64,000 nucleotides of DNA from Tubiluchus corallicola (Eukaryota > Priapulida > Priapulimorpha > Priapulimorphida > Tubiluchidae): NCBI GenBank assembly GCA_030141605.1, contig JAQGDQ010000004.1:498001-562000 (forward strand). Reading direction: 5' to 3'. A model generated the notes under the pieces. It was not told the origin of the DNA. It saw only the letters and a list, made by a program, of their open reading frames with translations, and made no database searches. Of the stretch, positions 24,901 through 39,900 are shown piece after piece. The translations under genes and the position numbers were made by a program. How positions within the stretch are numbered: position 1 is the stretch's first letter; every line of letters begins with the position of its first letter.

Positions 24901-27900
24901 AACTTGGCGGTGTTATTTTTATAGTCTCGCGCGCGTTATTGGGTTATGATAATAAAAAATCTTATTAGAATGTAGATGATGTTCACTTTGAGAGCACTGC
25001 GCTTATTTGGAATGACTAGAATCAATATTAGTTCTCCTTCATGGTGTAAAATCTTACTGGACTTCGGTCGTGTACAGTTCCTAAACACTGTACTTGTTTA
25101 CTTGTTTCTAAGTAAACTACGTCAATGTTTTTGCAAGCAAGTTCAACATTACACACCAAAAATCAAAAGTGCGCTGAATGATGGACAAAGAAGCTTCGGC
25201 GCTTACTTTTTTAACGAATGTAGATAACTATTTGAAGGAAAAAGTAATGTTATGAAGTTATAATTTCTCTTAGTTATAAATACCATCAAACGTTTTTGTG
25301 CATTTTTATTTAAGATAAAAGTAACTAACGGAAAGTAATATTTTCCAATAAAATAGACTGCTACATAGTAATCCTTGCTAACAATGTGTTTTATATGCAG
25401 TTCGTTTCTACGTGGCTCTAGTTCTATAAAAAAATTACGTAAGCTCTTTACGAAAAACACAATGTCTGATCGCCATTAACTATTATGTGCACAACGTACA
25501 AATACGTTGGATTTAAACGCTGAAATGTACTCACAGTGTGTGTGCGCATTACACTTGTATAGTTTAATCTACATAGACCGTCTAGAAGGTAATGTACATG
25601 CATGGTATAGTTTGATTGGTCATTGTTGATATTTCATAGAACATGTTATGGTGCATATCACTCACTATACACATGCTAAATGTAAAGTTTTAACTTTACC
25701 TGCAAACCAATCAAATACAAAGACGTGTACTATTTTGCTGCTATGTAGAGGGTCCAACTGCCTGCGTAAGTACTTGTGGTTAACTGCGTGCTGGTATATT
25801 TTTTCGAGTGCATTTCTTCGGCTGTGTTGGATGTTTGGTTTTGTGTGACATTTTATACGGCTGCAGTAAACAAATTAGAGCTTCAGTGCGAAGTGACACG
25901 GATCGTTTCCCTTCAATTTTCTGATTGGTTTTGAAAGCTTCGTTGAGTGTTGAAACGCAATGGTGGTTCAATCATTAGAAATTCCCTGAACCACAATATA
26001 CGGTGGTACCTTCATTACTAGAGTTTTTTTTTACTTAATTGGAAGCGGCCTCATCGGGATTACGTTAACATAGCCTTACGTCAAATATTTTTTGTACAAG
26101 AAAAAGCGCCTTCCGTCACCATTGTTCATTCTAGCGAGTATCTTTTTTAATCTCATGATGAAGATTCCTCCACAATCCATTTGAATGGTTTATCTATGAT
26201 AATGACTCCACTACCAAGGATCATTCGAAACTGTCTTTCAGTGATGGTTCCAGCATGTGATGACTCCTGGGCCTATTGAGATTGTTGATCAAAACCTAAT
26301 AAAGGTGGTAAATCAGCGTCTGCGAATGCGATCATTAATGACGTTTCTTTCCATTACTGTCAAGTTAAGTCTTATGATTTCTTTAAATAAGAGTTCGCTA
26401 TCACAGACGCTCGAAAGAATTGGTTTCTAGTTCTACATGTAAACTAAAGGTAATAAACACATAGGCTATAATTCAATGGTTAATCAATTGACTGTAGTTA
26501 TGACTATTGACTCGTTGAGATTATTGTTCCACAGTTTTGGTTCTCGAATCATCAAAATTTCGCCGAAAGCGTTAATCCGTTATGAAAATTCACTGGACAG
26601 CTATATACTGTTTGCTATCTTATCTTGCCTTACACTGATATATAAAAAGTTATCTATTTATATTACTAGAATAATTTAAAAACTGTATTAATTATCGTAT
26701 TCCATTAACTTAATATGGACTAAGAACATTCAGTATCATTTCTAGTAGGAATGTTGTTTTAATGTCGTGTTTGTAAATAAAAATAACTTTACCATTATTT
26801 CAAACTAAGTTCAAGAGTGTCTCAATATGCTCATATGCCCTTTGGACGGGATGTTTTCTGTAAGTTCATGAGTAATTTCTAGCTAACTGACACAGTGCAG
26901 TTAGCGCTTTACCTGCGGAAATAAAGCCGGTGAGTAACATTAATAAGTGAAGTGAATTCCTGTTAGTCTAAGGGATGTGTTCAATGCTGTGAATAAGTTG
27001 TTTACGTGTTTTACTTTGTTTATACTGAGGTAATTTACATGTATTTATAAACAATTAGTGATGTTGACAGTCACGTAAATGTTATTTGTGAACTAAGTGT
27101 TGATTTATCGGCGACTTCTGTGTAACCTTTTTTACTACATGTATTTGGATATTTTTTCAAGCACTATATCACACTACAACAGCATACAACTAAACAAGTA
27201 TAACACGTAAAGTTATTAAGATTATTAACTGTAGATCACAAAACATATGAAGCCAGAGAAAGACGACTGCATGAAACCTCAGATGTTGGAGCATACGTAC
27301 AAGTAGGTGTCTTTAAAACAGCAATTTTCGTTTTGAACAAATTAAACAAGAGAAACTGCGTTTGAGGAGCATCAGTGATACGCATTTGTTCGCGTAGTTT
27401 TTTTACTATCGTTAATTAATAATTCTATCGTAATTCTTTGTCTATTACACTACAGCGTTTCACTTGTAGCTGATTAAATATCCTGCATTATTTTAAATGC
27501 GCTTTGATTGGTAGCGGCTTTTCCTCAGATCATTTCTTACACAGGGAAGTGCAAAACTCTCCATTCTTGTTTGCTTTAAATTCTCTTTGTTTGAATTACT
27601 TTCCGGTCCATGAAATTCGTTTTCTACATCCTTCCGTGAACAGACTGACATTTTGTGTGTAGAAAAAAATCACCACTTGACGAGGGGTTTAATTAAATCG
27701 TGAGTCATCAATATTTAATTTATAACCCACTTTACACAATGAGTGGAAGAAGCTTGCGGCCTAGTATTGCGCGTTTTGGTATTGATGGTTATATTCATTG
27801 ATTGCGTTTTAATACGAATTAAAAGCACTGTTTTCTCATACGAAAAAACGATTTAGTTTTATTTATTAATACCTAACCTTAAAAATCTGCGAAATACATG

Positions 27901-30900
27901 GACCATTTCAGCTGATTCCTTAAAAACCAAGTAAAATACTCTCTTCTAAAAAACGTTTATTATTTACTAGAATGCATGCCGAAGAATATGCACAAGCTGA
28001 TTTCGGGGCGTCTAAGGTAGCTGGCTATCCAATTCGGTCACATATCATTTGCACGCTAATGTCAGTAGTATACGGTGCCGAAGCAAGAAACTATACAGGC
28101 TAAAAAACGGTCTTCAATAAAAATGAACCAAGTACAATTTTTTGCAAAAAGTGTCGTTAGTTAGAAGATTATAATTACAGAGACCGAGAAGACATAAATG
28201 TTAAAACGTAATATATGACGTAATTTTGCGCGACGTGTCTAGCCGATCTTCAGCCATTATAATTAAGGGTTTCTTAATTACATCACTGTTGATGAAAGGG
28301 GGAGCAGACGAGACGAGACAGTTACGAAATACTACGAGTGCAACCCTGCAAGATGTGGCCAATCTGTGATAACCAGTACCTGTCACTAACAATTTTTCTT
28401 GTTTATGTTCGAAAATATAATTTTTATTCACATTTTTATAATCTCTAATGGTAGTTTTGGGTTTGAGAAGATTGTGGAATGTGGTCCACCTAGCGTAATA
28501 AATCTTGTATCTTTTTATTTGTTCGCTTTGATCACATCTTTCAAATTAAGCAGCCTTCGAAAAATGGATAATTTTCAACAGCTTTGTTTATACAACCTGT
28601 TATTAATAATTAGTTAATTGTACACTACAGCTATTCTTTTTTTCATACAGCTTAAACGTTGCAAACATTAAAATTTTGATCAAATTTGTCAGTTTAACTG
28701 AGTAATATAGTTGAGCTATACGCATTTCTTCTGTTTCTCTTTTCAGCTTAAAAAGCGCCGCATTTTAAAGCCATTCATGGCATGGGGAGACGCGACATAA
28801 TAGCGTGTCTTCGCTCATTTGTTTAACGAGATTTGATTAACTTTTGGATTGATTGTTTAAATCGTGCGGATTCCAGCGCTTAGGTTATTAATGGAATTAC
28901 TCACTCTACACGACATTAGTGTATCCGTATCCCATGCCCTATATATAGATGTATATTATTAATCTCCTTAAAAATCAGTAATTTTCTTCGGAAAAATAAG
29001 GAAATCATAATGTTGAGTTTGCTCTAAATTTTTATTTCCGCGTTTGCTAATTGACATTTTAAAGCCAAGGCCAGTTTTGCAAACATATAAGTTGACACAC
29101 AAAATTATTACATTAAGAAGTTAATTTTTGTACACCAGGTCGTCTACATGCATCAAATAATTTCAGACATCCGCCTTCTTAGTACTGAATTTCTTTGTTT
29201 ATCTAACGCCTATATATACATATGTACGTACAACGCAGCTTCATTGTCTTTTGTCATTCCAGTTTCTTTACGTTCTTTACGCCCGGACTTTGTTTTGAGA
29301 CCTAGTTAAAAACAACTTTGTTTGCGGTTGTTCTTATGTGCATGCCTTCTTTGTAACTGTTTGTGAAGGGGCAAAAATAAACAACTTCGTATTAATCTGC
29401 TAAGACATCGGCATAAAATGCCTACAGTGTTATAACGTCAGTGCTTGAATACAAATTGGTTGTGTGAAAAAAAACTTTTTCACACGCAGTCAGGTAATTC
29501 TGTTCCACAGCTTACAGAGATTTTTCAAAGACCAAAAGTTTGGAGTGAGATTTGTTTTGTTTACGAAGGTTAATGGCCATTTTCGTAAAGAAAACCCGAG
29601 CAAAGAGTGGTGTTGCGACGTTTGACTCTGTTAAAATGCTGATATATTGGAGTTGCATACACTGCAGGTTTAAGTAAAAAATTGATAGTGAATGGTAGTG
29701 ATAAATATATAGCACGAGATAACAGACTGGTTTCGAATCTAAAGTAATAATTTTGTTCTCATGATTAGCTGCTGGTAAGTCATAAATTACCTTGACGCTA
29801 TGATACCGCCTAAAGCAATAGACTGCTCTTGAGTTGATGACAACAAATCATCATAAATCATATTTACTCTAGACCTACACAAGTTAATTTAAACTCATCC
29901 ACATTTGGGTACGCAATGCGAGCTCTCTCACATATTATTTTTTAATTTAATCGTGCAGTACAGCTACGCTACAACCTTCACGTCTACAACAACGAAGGGG
30001 TTGTCATAATTAACTGAGGAAAACTTGTGCATACACAACAGTAATATTTATGAAGCGTATATATACCTGTATTGTGTAACACCGAAAAACACTTGCAGAA
30101 TGGAGATTGCATTAAATTGTAACGTTTAATGGTAACACTTGCACCCCGTGATTTAAGCGTTTACCTGGCTAAACTTGAGCAGCAGGTGAGTCATCTACAG
30201 TTAATGTTGACACACGTCATGACTGCATTACCCCAATAAGATGAATGTCAATATTAGAGTCAGCCGCTTTGCCGCCGTATCATGAAATTATTATGAGTAT
30301 TATGCATAGCTAATTTATTTAATGGCAGAGACCGGACTACAAATGTGCGTAAATAGGCACTATGATCTATAAGATATTAGTTGAATACTTGTATTAGCAG
30401 CATATTCGTGGTTGACAAAATTTTTCCTGTAAGAACAATAATTTTTTGCATATTTTTTGTGATGTCATTTATTTCGAAATGCAAACAAACTATTGTAAAC
30501 TGTAAATGCAATTTTTGAAGAATACATTTGCTAGGAACCGTACTTGTTGCTTTGTGTATTTCAAATTTGGTTACTTAGAAACTAATGCATGTATTATTCA
30601 TAATAAATAAAGCCGGATCTGGCATATATTTAGTATATATAATATTAATATATAATATATACCGCATGTAGTATATACAACTTTTCTATGGTATACATAA
30701 TATACTATATATGCATATGTTAATTATTATAAACTGTTGTAGTATAAAATTTTGTTTTTTGGGTAACTCAGGTTTCAAAATCAGCACGAGTTAATAGACC
30801 TATCTCAGGATACTTCCAAATAATCTTGGCACTTTGCCACCTTACAAACTTGTAAAGCAAGCTGTCTGAGTAATCCAATCGAATAAACCGTTTTAATTTG

Positions 30901-33900
30901 AAAAAGTTATCTAGAGACAATGTTGAAGTTGTAAAAAAACAACAAACACTGTAGTTTCTTGCTCGACTTTTTTTCGTAAAAAGTGTTTTATCGCTTAAGT
31001 AATGGTGGTAATGTTCCTTCAAAATCTGGTTTTATTTCCTGACTTGGCAATATGAAGATGTTTTCTGAAGATGCGCCGTTTATCGTAGTTTGTGATAATT
31101 TTACGATGAATAAAATATAATTTCCGTCTGGACGCGTTCACAAATGTTTTGACATATTTGTAGAAATAGCGCTTGTCTCCTCTTGTGTTTGTTTGATTGA
31201 TTAGTTATCGATTTTCGACAAATTCTGTCTAAGCAATGGGTTGCATGCATGCATGGATGATCCCGGGTACCCTCACGGCATGGTAGTAAACGTGTTGTCG
31301 ATGTTTTTTCATATAACCATGTCGGATATAAATTGTGTACAAAAACTTCTACATTGTGTAAAACAAACCCTGAGAAATGTTTATATTGATTAACTGCAAA
31401 AACTGATAAAAGTAAAAACTATCTACAAACGTATATATGCATGATGACGATGAATTAACATTTGTTCGAGCGGAAATTTAACTTAACACAAATAAAAATG
31501 TGAAATCGTTTAATTAATCAAATTGTTGTTTGGAATTAGTTAAAACAAATTGTTGTCTGGCTTCATGTTCTGAGTTTACATAAAGAACGGCTTTTAAATG
31601 AATTTGCACAAAATCGGTTGTGTGAATAATAATGTATTGTTCTTTTAATTTGAGAGTAAATCAGCTCTATATATGTAAATAGTCGAATACTTTGATTGCG
31701 TTCTTCTTGTCTGCAGTTTCTTTCGTTCGTCATAAATTTAATGATTTTTTTATTAGTCAACAACTATCAAATAAACAAATATGGCGAATTTCTGAGGTTG
31801 TGTTTTTCCAATTCTTTTAAACAATTCCACTTTTTGCTTCGACAATAATAGATCCCGTAAAATTTCAACACACTTTCTCCCATATTTCTAATGCTTTCTT
31901 ATTACAGCTCACAATGTAATGTTTAGATAATTTTCCTTAGTTTTCTTTTATTGACTAACCCAGTTTTGTCAGTAATTTTTGACTATTTCACTTACAATTT
32001 GTACGACCTACGCTGGAGCTAATTTTGAAAACTAAACAATAAACACTTAAATAAGTGTGCCACGTGATATAACGTGCATTTTAATGGCCACTTACATTAC
32101 ATATATACATCCAGACAAAGACAATTATATCAGTTGCAAAGCCAAGGGCTAAGTAGATATTATGCCTTCTCGTTTCGTTGGTTCTTTTCTTCGTCAAATA
32201 ATTCTTACAATCGGTGAAACTCTTGAACCCCCTTCAATACTCATGTACCGCTGATCATCAACAGAGCTTTTAGAATAGCTATATTATGGCCTTTCACCCG
32301 ATTGTGACTAATAGACGTCTCCAATAGTAGATGAAGCCAGCTATAGAATCTATGAAGAATCGTCGTTTTATGGATTAGGACCAAAGCTATCCGTGTAGGC
32401 TTATTCACATGTATGCACTGAGCTAATAATTGTCAGCGTTGAGACAGTAATTGTGTACGCGGATTAACGATTCCTTATAATGTGTTAACCAATGCGTGGC
32501 AATGAATGCCTGGCCAAAGGCTTGATTTGCATTGACTGGAGTTTAATAACATTTCCCATAGTCGCTTTTCGCTTTGCAAATTATTTATCTTAACATTTGT
32601 TGCTCTAGCAGTTGTTCTTGCCGAAATTGTTTAATTTGGTTGGGGAATACCTACATCTTATACTTGAAAATGTCACGATTTATTAAAATAAATGGCTTGC
32701 AACTCATCTTACACTTAAAATTAGAAAACACGAACAAAATTAAGTACATTGATTTACAGCTTACGATTTTTTATCTGGTACGACACACTACAAGCTAGTG
32801 TCCAGCATTCTCCTACAGGTCTGTTACTAATGTTAACTGGTTGTGATGGAACCGGAATCTACCTCCCTACCAATAACGATGTTCTGTGGTAAAACACTGA
32901 ATCATGGAAGGTGTACTAGCCACGTCCGTTTGCTTCTACATCTTTCTTCAATGGAGTAAATAGCCGAGAGTCAGTATAGCGCAAACAAACTGTCAGTGTA
33001 ACGGTTTTTCCGGCACTCACTGATCCATATGTTAATCAGATTTGGCATTGTTTGACAATTATAACCTTAAGCAATCCATAACTTCACGTAATATGAAAAC
33101 ATAATATGCATTATACATGTATATGAAATAAATAGTTCTATTCTCAGTATGCTTGACAGCACATTGCCAGGAATGCTTATTTCTAACTATAATTAGAAGT
33201 TCAATGCTGAAAGTATTTCTGTTACTAACAGTAATTAGTTGATGTTTTCTAGTTAGTGTTATCGCAAAATCTCGAGTCAATATTATGAGTGAAAAATATT
33301 TATTTTGAGTTACTTTTACCTAGTTGCATTAGTAGACAACACTGAGGTTGACTTAGCTGCCTCATCAAAACATATAAAACTACTAATGCCGCCTTATAAA
33401 AATAGACATTTGTATAACCATTTCTGAAAAGTTCAGCAGCTTCTTGTAGAATCCACCCTTTATTATGGTCTACGGAAGTAGTGAATATTGTACCATTCAT
33501 ATAATTATATGATGGGTGTGCAGATCCTGAACTGAAATTATACCAGTGTATGCGTTCAGAACTGTTACAAGAAACAGCTACTGGCTTGCGTACTGAAATG
33601 CAGACCTACCTGTACTATAGTATATGTAACAATTGTAACATACATGTAAACTTACAAAGATCCCGTAGCTATAACGAATTTTCAATACTGTATTTATTGT
33701 CCTTGACGCTTTTGTCTTTTTGTGTTTTCAGTTTTCAGTGTTCACACATTAAAAATTCTAAATGCTTTTACTTTTTTCAGTTTTTCTACCGATTTCTATT
33801 TTCCCTAGTAACTAACAAACGTATGACAGGGTGTGGAACCTTCTTGTAACATTTTATGCTAGCTATAAAGTTGTCCATGTATACCAATAAATTTTATAAT

Positions 33901-36900
33901 ATGACGAGTATAATTTTGGTGCAGTCAGGAGTGTACTTTCTGCATTTTGTATCTTTAAAGTTGCATTTATATTTGCAATTCACTGACAACTGTTGGTCTA
34001 ATGATATTTTACATCAGATTAAATTTACTAATAATTGTTAACACCTCTTGCAATTTTGCAAGACGGAGATTTTCGATGATTTGTCACAAAAACGTGTGCA
34101 TCTGGCTTAACTAGACAAATTACATTATATTTCAAACTCAAAGCACAACCGTTTACAAAACGAAATACTTTTATTTTCAGGTAAAAGTAACGGTGTGTTG
34201 AAATTACACATTTTTTCGTATAATTATGGTCTGCGTGCCATCATGATGTAGCTATATGTTGCTTGTGAAGCCGCCAGTGTCAATTTCGACATTATTGTTC
34301 AGTATAGCGGTTAGCCTTTACGATAGAGATTATTGTTCCTGTTAACAAGCGGTTATCAGCTTTTTATTGTAACATAATTACGTAATGGACTATCATATGG
34401 TATCTACAAAGTACGGGCCATTTCATGTTGGAGTGCTGGAGTATTACTATTGTAATTCATTAGCTTATAGCTGGTTGTCTTCTTTGAAATTCTCGGCATT
34501 ATGATGGTCAAAATAAAAGCAAATAATAAAAGTAATTTAACTTTTTACCTTTTTACTAAGATAAGAATACACTAATGATTTTTTATAAACGTTGATTTTT
34601 AAGATGAAGTACACAAGCAAACAGAGTGTAAAATAGAACACGTATAAAGCTATATCTTGACCTGTTGTGAGGAAAAATATAAATAAGACCTTTGCAAGTT
34701 TTTTTCTTTCCCACCAAGCCATGCCAGTTTTGAGAAAAAGAGATTTCCTGTATATTAGAGAATTAGGCGTAGTTCTGTTTTGACTGAGCATTCTAATGAA
34801 AGATAGTAAGGTAATAGTTGGATAACTGTCACTGTATTTCTCACACACATGCAGGTGCTTTCCTATAAACTCTGACCTCCGAAGATCATTAGTCAAGAGC
34901 TCTATCGATTTAGTGTCTCATCTTAGAAGATGAGCTAGATTTTGATCCTGCCACAACCATTCATATTAAGTATGCTCTGCCAAGGAATGCTGGATTCAGA
35001 TTGCAGACTGTGTGTGTAGAGAAACGCGCTCCATTGGTGAAGATACCATAGCATTATATTTATGCGAAGTTGACTAGCCACATCGCACATTCATATAAAC
35101 TGTGTTCATCTCGCGTGTGAAACTCTATATAACGTGGTTTGATGAATACAAATATTGAATTAGACTGCCAAATGATATAATTTCTCCTCTATACTGCGTA
35201 ATTACAGTAAACACATTTCTGTATGGAGCACTTAGGCAAATTGATCTGGCTTCACATAGAGAACAAAATGTTTAGTGTAAAAAACGTCAAATAGTCCGAG
35301 TCGATGTTTTTGCACCCTGTTGGGCAAGGCTATGGACAAGCGAGGATTAAGATTTAGTGAATACACTGCTCTTATTTGAGAACTTAGAAAGCTTCTAAGC
35401 CATGTGTACATTTGAGAAAAGGAATTTCGTCGATTCCATTTTGGCAAAAGCAAGACCATGTCTGGACGAAAGTCAGGCTTAGTAGTCCGGCTTGTATATA
35501 CGTTATGTCGTAATCAGCAATTTTGCTTATTGAGCAGTACTTCAAACTTAAACTCGTCATCAGGCAAAGTGTACAAGAATCCTACTCTTTGTTTTACAGG
35601 TCATTATCCGATTTTTATTACAAGCCATGAATAACCTATCGCTGTTTGATATTGATGTAATTATGTACGTGTATTCTGATCTAATGTAAGTGTTTTTAGC
35701 CTTATGAAAGATTTCACCAATCTCATTTCACACCTCATCACACCAACACCAATATGCATGCGCGTCTGGGCGAGTAACCGCATCCTTGGGTGTTCACGGT
35801 CTTTATGCTTGATCAACTTGTCTGTTGCATGCATTTTATTATTCTTAAAATCTTATAAAGTTGAATTTCAGAACTTTGCTTAAAGAGCAAAACTTTGACT
35901 TTTTAATTCTTGTGCCTGTGACAGTGCCTCTAAGAAAAACTTTGGTGGTCTCAAAGTCGAGAATCAAGGCAATTATTCTACTGATCTAGCTTACAACTTA
36001 CTGTTTTACATTTTTGTTTTTAATTTTGTAAAACATTTTTACAATGGGCTGTCGGAGATGCAACACTGTTAGACTAGCTTCTCACTAAGATAACATGATA
36101 TCACTTCATGTTATGATGACTAGTTTGACTTTGCAAAAAATAAAATCAAGGTCTAATGATCAGAACTTGGGCATCCCTTGGACATTGTGTGGAGCAGACG
36201 GCTTTGCGGTACACAGCAACCTCTTTACATTTATGTGTAGAGCTGACCCCTCCCTTCCCCAAACATCTGTTACCTCCTCCACCCTTTAACATCCTGTGTT
36301 CTCAGCTGAGGGTGGGATGGTTCTATTGATTCAAGCGCCGAATCTATAACGCTATGCCTCATTAATATATACAGCAAGCTGCGATTTAATGACTACATTA
36401 TTGTGCTTTGTTTGGTTGGCTTCATATTTTTCAATAGGCAATCATTGGCATTAAATAGTAATGTGGCTGATGGGCGGAGAGCCAATCAGGAGTAAGATGA
36501 CCTAGTGGTGTCAAGAAACAAAAATATGAGCAGCCCCAACCATATGTCCAGTAGTAATACAAGGTTGTATATACTATATGTTGGTTGGACGCAGCTGAGC
36601 GTGCATTAATGTGCAGTGTAGTGTCAACTTGGTTTTAGTATGTGTACATTTTTATATGTTATGGTGGTATTTTAGCACCGATTTAGCGTGTTATTAGATA
36701 CTAATGCCATGCGATTACATAATGTCAACCACTGGTGTAATGTATTCGTTTACTACAGCGTAAGGTTTGTTTTACTACAATTATCTCACAGTGACTTTTC
36801 TGTAACTTTCTACACTAATGCGTAATGTAGAATTTTCCCATTTCTGAAGTTTTTTAAATGCTACTCGTAACGAATGCTACTCGATGTAAACATGTTTGTA

Positions 36901-39900
36901 ACGAAATGGATTCATCATGGATCGTTTGAAGGTTTATAATCTAAATATCAAGACTACTACTAAACTACAATAAATTGAATTTTGAAACCAAACCAATAAA
37001 TGAAGTTTGGTTTCAAAATACAAAGTATTGTGTATTTGTGCCATTTAAAAGAGCTGTAGTCTATTCTGAATACTGGTCATGTATAAGGAGAAAAAGGCAA
37101 TGTACGGTGCTCGTATTGATTTGTGGATGTTAACTTTCTTCTGCCCTTTTATCCTTGTTTGTGTTACATAATTATATAAGAGAATCTCTTTTTACAGGCA
37201 CTTTTATTAAAATTAAATGAATTCTAATAAGCCGCAAATAGTTTTATTTAGCAAACCTGTTACACGACAACATGGTATTTGTCAAATTTATTGCGAAATA
37301 ACACGTTGTACTTATGGAAATAGCTAAATCTATAGATAAGTATTTGTAACCTTGACGTTATAGTTTTTCTGTGCTACCCATTCATAAACATTTCCACTAA
37401 GCCTATCCAATATTTATTTAACGCTTGTTTACTCGAAGTGCTGCTGAACCAGACCTATACTAGGTTCACTGAAGCGTTGAACTGCAGTTGATTGCTAAAA
37501 CGTAGGCTGTCAGGTAACAACTCTGTGCATCTGTGCTTGCTTGGGGGGCGTGTAGGCGTAACCGTAGTGATTAATACAGATAGACATGCATTTAATAGAT
37601 TTTTGAAAGTTATTGTCAAAGGGTTACGTTATAATCAAGTCTTTCCTATGTGTGGTTAGATTAAAGCAAATGCGCATAAACGTAGACTGTATTCTGGTTC
37701 AGTGATCCTGTGTTTCGCGCCCTGCAATCTGCGGCTGCTAAACGCGAAACACGGCAAGCAAGGATCAACATATAAACGTGCATCTAGATAGCCATAGGCC
37801 TATATGCGTTGTGTATCGTGTGTACCTTGTAATAGACCGCTTCCACATTGAATATAAAATGGAAGGCTGTAACTTCATTCGCGTAACTTCACGTATTTCG
37901 CGTTAAAACGGTAAGTTTGAATTGCGCTAATATTATTTCATTGTATAATTACTTTCAAGTCACCCGGCCCAATGACAGTACTTTGCTATGTGTAAGCTAT
38001 GTGATTTAAGCGTATCATAGCGAGCCTGACCAAAAAACTGGAATCGTAGTTGGCTGAAGTCATTTGAGACAAGTTGCTTATCAAATTATACTTTATTAAT
38101 AGAGCTTGCTGAAACCTATTGGTGGTTATACAACATCATAGTTGTATAGTATAGAAGGTAGTAGGTAATAAGTAGTATTGTTTCGCGTTAGGCTCTGCAG
38201 ACGTATTTACGTATTTATTAAAACATTGTTCTGTTTAGGTTCACTGTTCACATTTTTATTTTTTATGACTGGATCAAAATTCATTTTAAGGGAGAGGATT
38301 AAAAAACCACACTAGCAAAAAGAACCGTCTTCTAACTATGCTGTTCTATTGATGGTTGTACCATGTAATAATTCACCAAGTAACTTGTATCAAAGATCCA
38401 GCAGTCAAGCATACTTCAAGCTGACGCTATTTCTTTATTTGCTTTACATATGAGCATTTTAAAAATTTGTAATTGTAATATTTAAAATTCGATGGACACA
38501 ACCTGCGTTATTAAAATTATTGAAAACAAGTAATCCAAAACAAGCTTCTCGAAAGTGTAAACGTTTTTATGAAGCATTTTTGGTGCCTATAACCTCAACC
38601 AAATGTGCTAGATAATGTGCATCTAAGTGCCTGCGATCTCAAGGCACGCGACTTTAGTACTGACGCTTCTGCACCATCAATGAGGAACGGTTAAGTCACG
38701 TAATATTACAGTTCTCATTGCCTGAGCCTCATCAATATACTTTGTGATAAAAATCATCAAGAATAACATACTAGGACACGTAGCCGTGTTAAGAAAATAA
38801 AGCCAACATTATGCTGCTCTTCCCGGCATCCATTGCTGCAGATGGCGGACATGCTAAATGATCTGCCCTGCCTGGTATCATGTTCACATGCAGTCTTACT
38901 TCATACAGTATGTTTTTCCAGCAGATGCCCGTTTAGCTATGTCAAAATATGCGTTAGGGAACAGAACCATCTGTTCAGGTCTGCTTCAGGGAGACCATAG
39001 CATCAGCAGGATTCTGCTGGACTCAGCAGCTGGGAGCCTCTTTGAGTTTGTAAAGTTCAACTGCTAGACATTTTTATTAGTAGTGAATTATTTAAGGAAC
39101 ATTTGTAGGAAGAGCTGTGATAGAAAATCCCGTGTTTCTAAGAAAAAGGCTATGTCCTACAGTTATTTTGTCAGAAATCTTAACTAGCCAGAAAAAACAT
39201 TTAGAGGTGGTACAACCCACAATTAATTAAGTTTTGTTACTAAACTTGAAAGACGGAAAATACAAAGAAGAGTTTATAAGCAGATTGGTTCAAATCCACG
39301 GTGTATTCCATGGTTGTCTAAGTTGAACACAGATCTAATGTTGACTTAATTTTGGATTACAAACGGAATTATTTGGGTAAGCGGGCCGTTTCTTCTCATT
39401 TCTGTCTATTGCTTAACTCAGCTAGCTTCATGTTTTGTGACCTAATTTTAAAACACTGAGCAATGAGAATAAAAGAAATATTACTACAGTTATGTTGAAA
39501 TATCAACTGTTGGCTTTCCTTTCGAAATTCATCTCGTGTATGGCAAAAATTTTTCAATTTTCCAGCCGTTTGAAACTCGGGCACGTCTTGTGCTTCCTGC
39601 CCGAAAAGTTATAAAGTAACGTGATTTTGTTTTACTATTTGCTGACTAACAAAACTGCTGGCTTTTACTCACTGGCAACCTGTAATAATACTTACAAGTT
39701 GTTTATAAAATGAGTTTAAGCTTCCAGTTCTCAAGCGAAATTGCATACAATAAAACGCAGTTCAATAAAACAAGAGCAACTATAAATAAAACGCTCTTTA
39801 TGTTCAAGCTTTGCACGTGTTTTGGGTAGAAGCTTTTCTATCAGCGCAAAATTCTTAAAGAGAGAAAGTGTTTTTACGACCAAAACATAATTTATGAAGA

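Larger units (their letters stand above)
23001..32000 (+). other. MRL intron 2, second part: hairpins and MITE, no gene recognised
   Basis: Contains the hairpin at 23061-23173, the palindromic MITE at 23858-24320, a poly-G run near 24581-24592, the motif at 28220-28262, a 10-bp A/T hairpin at 29462-29485 and an AT-rich palindromic run at 30625-30725. No coding exon was found on either strand. Confidence 0.7.

Noticed and set aside
29690-29740. GGTTTCGAATC as a tRNA B box
   Set aside because: No A box at proper spacing and no cloverleaf pairing. No intact tRNA gene was found anywhere in the window.
34537-34896. 119-codon frame on the minus strand with hydrophobic segments
   Set aside because: It is the longest open frame in the large intron. 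It has no family motif, its codons are A/T-driven, and it has no splice or promoter context. It is consistent with chance in 31 kb.
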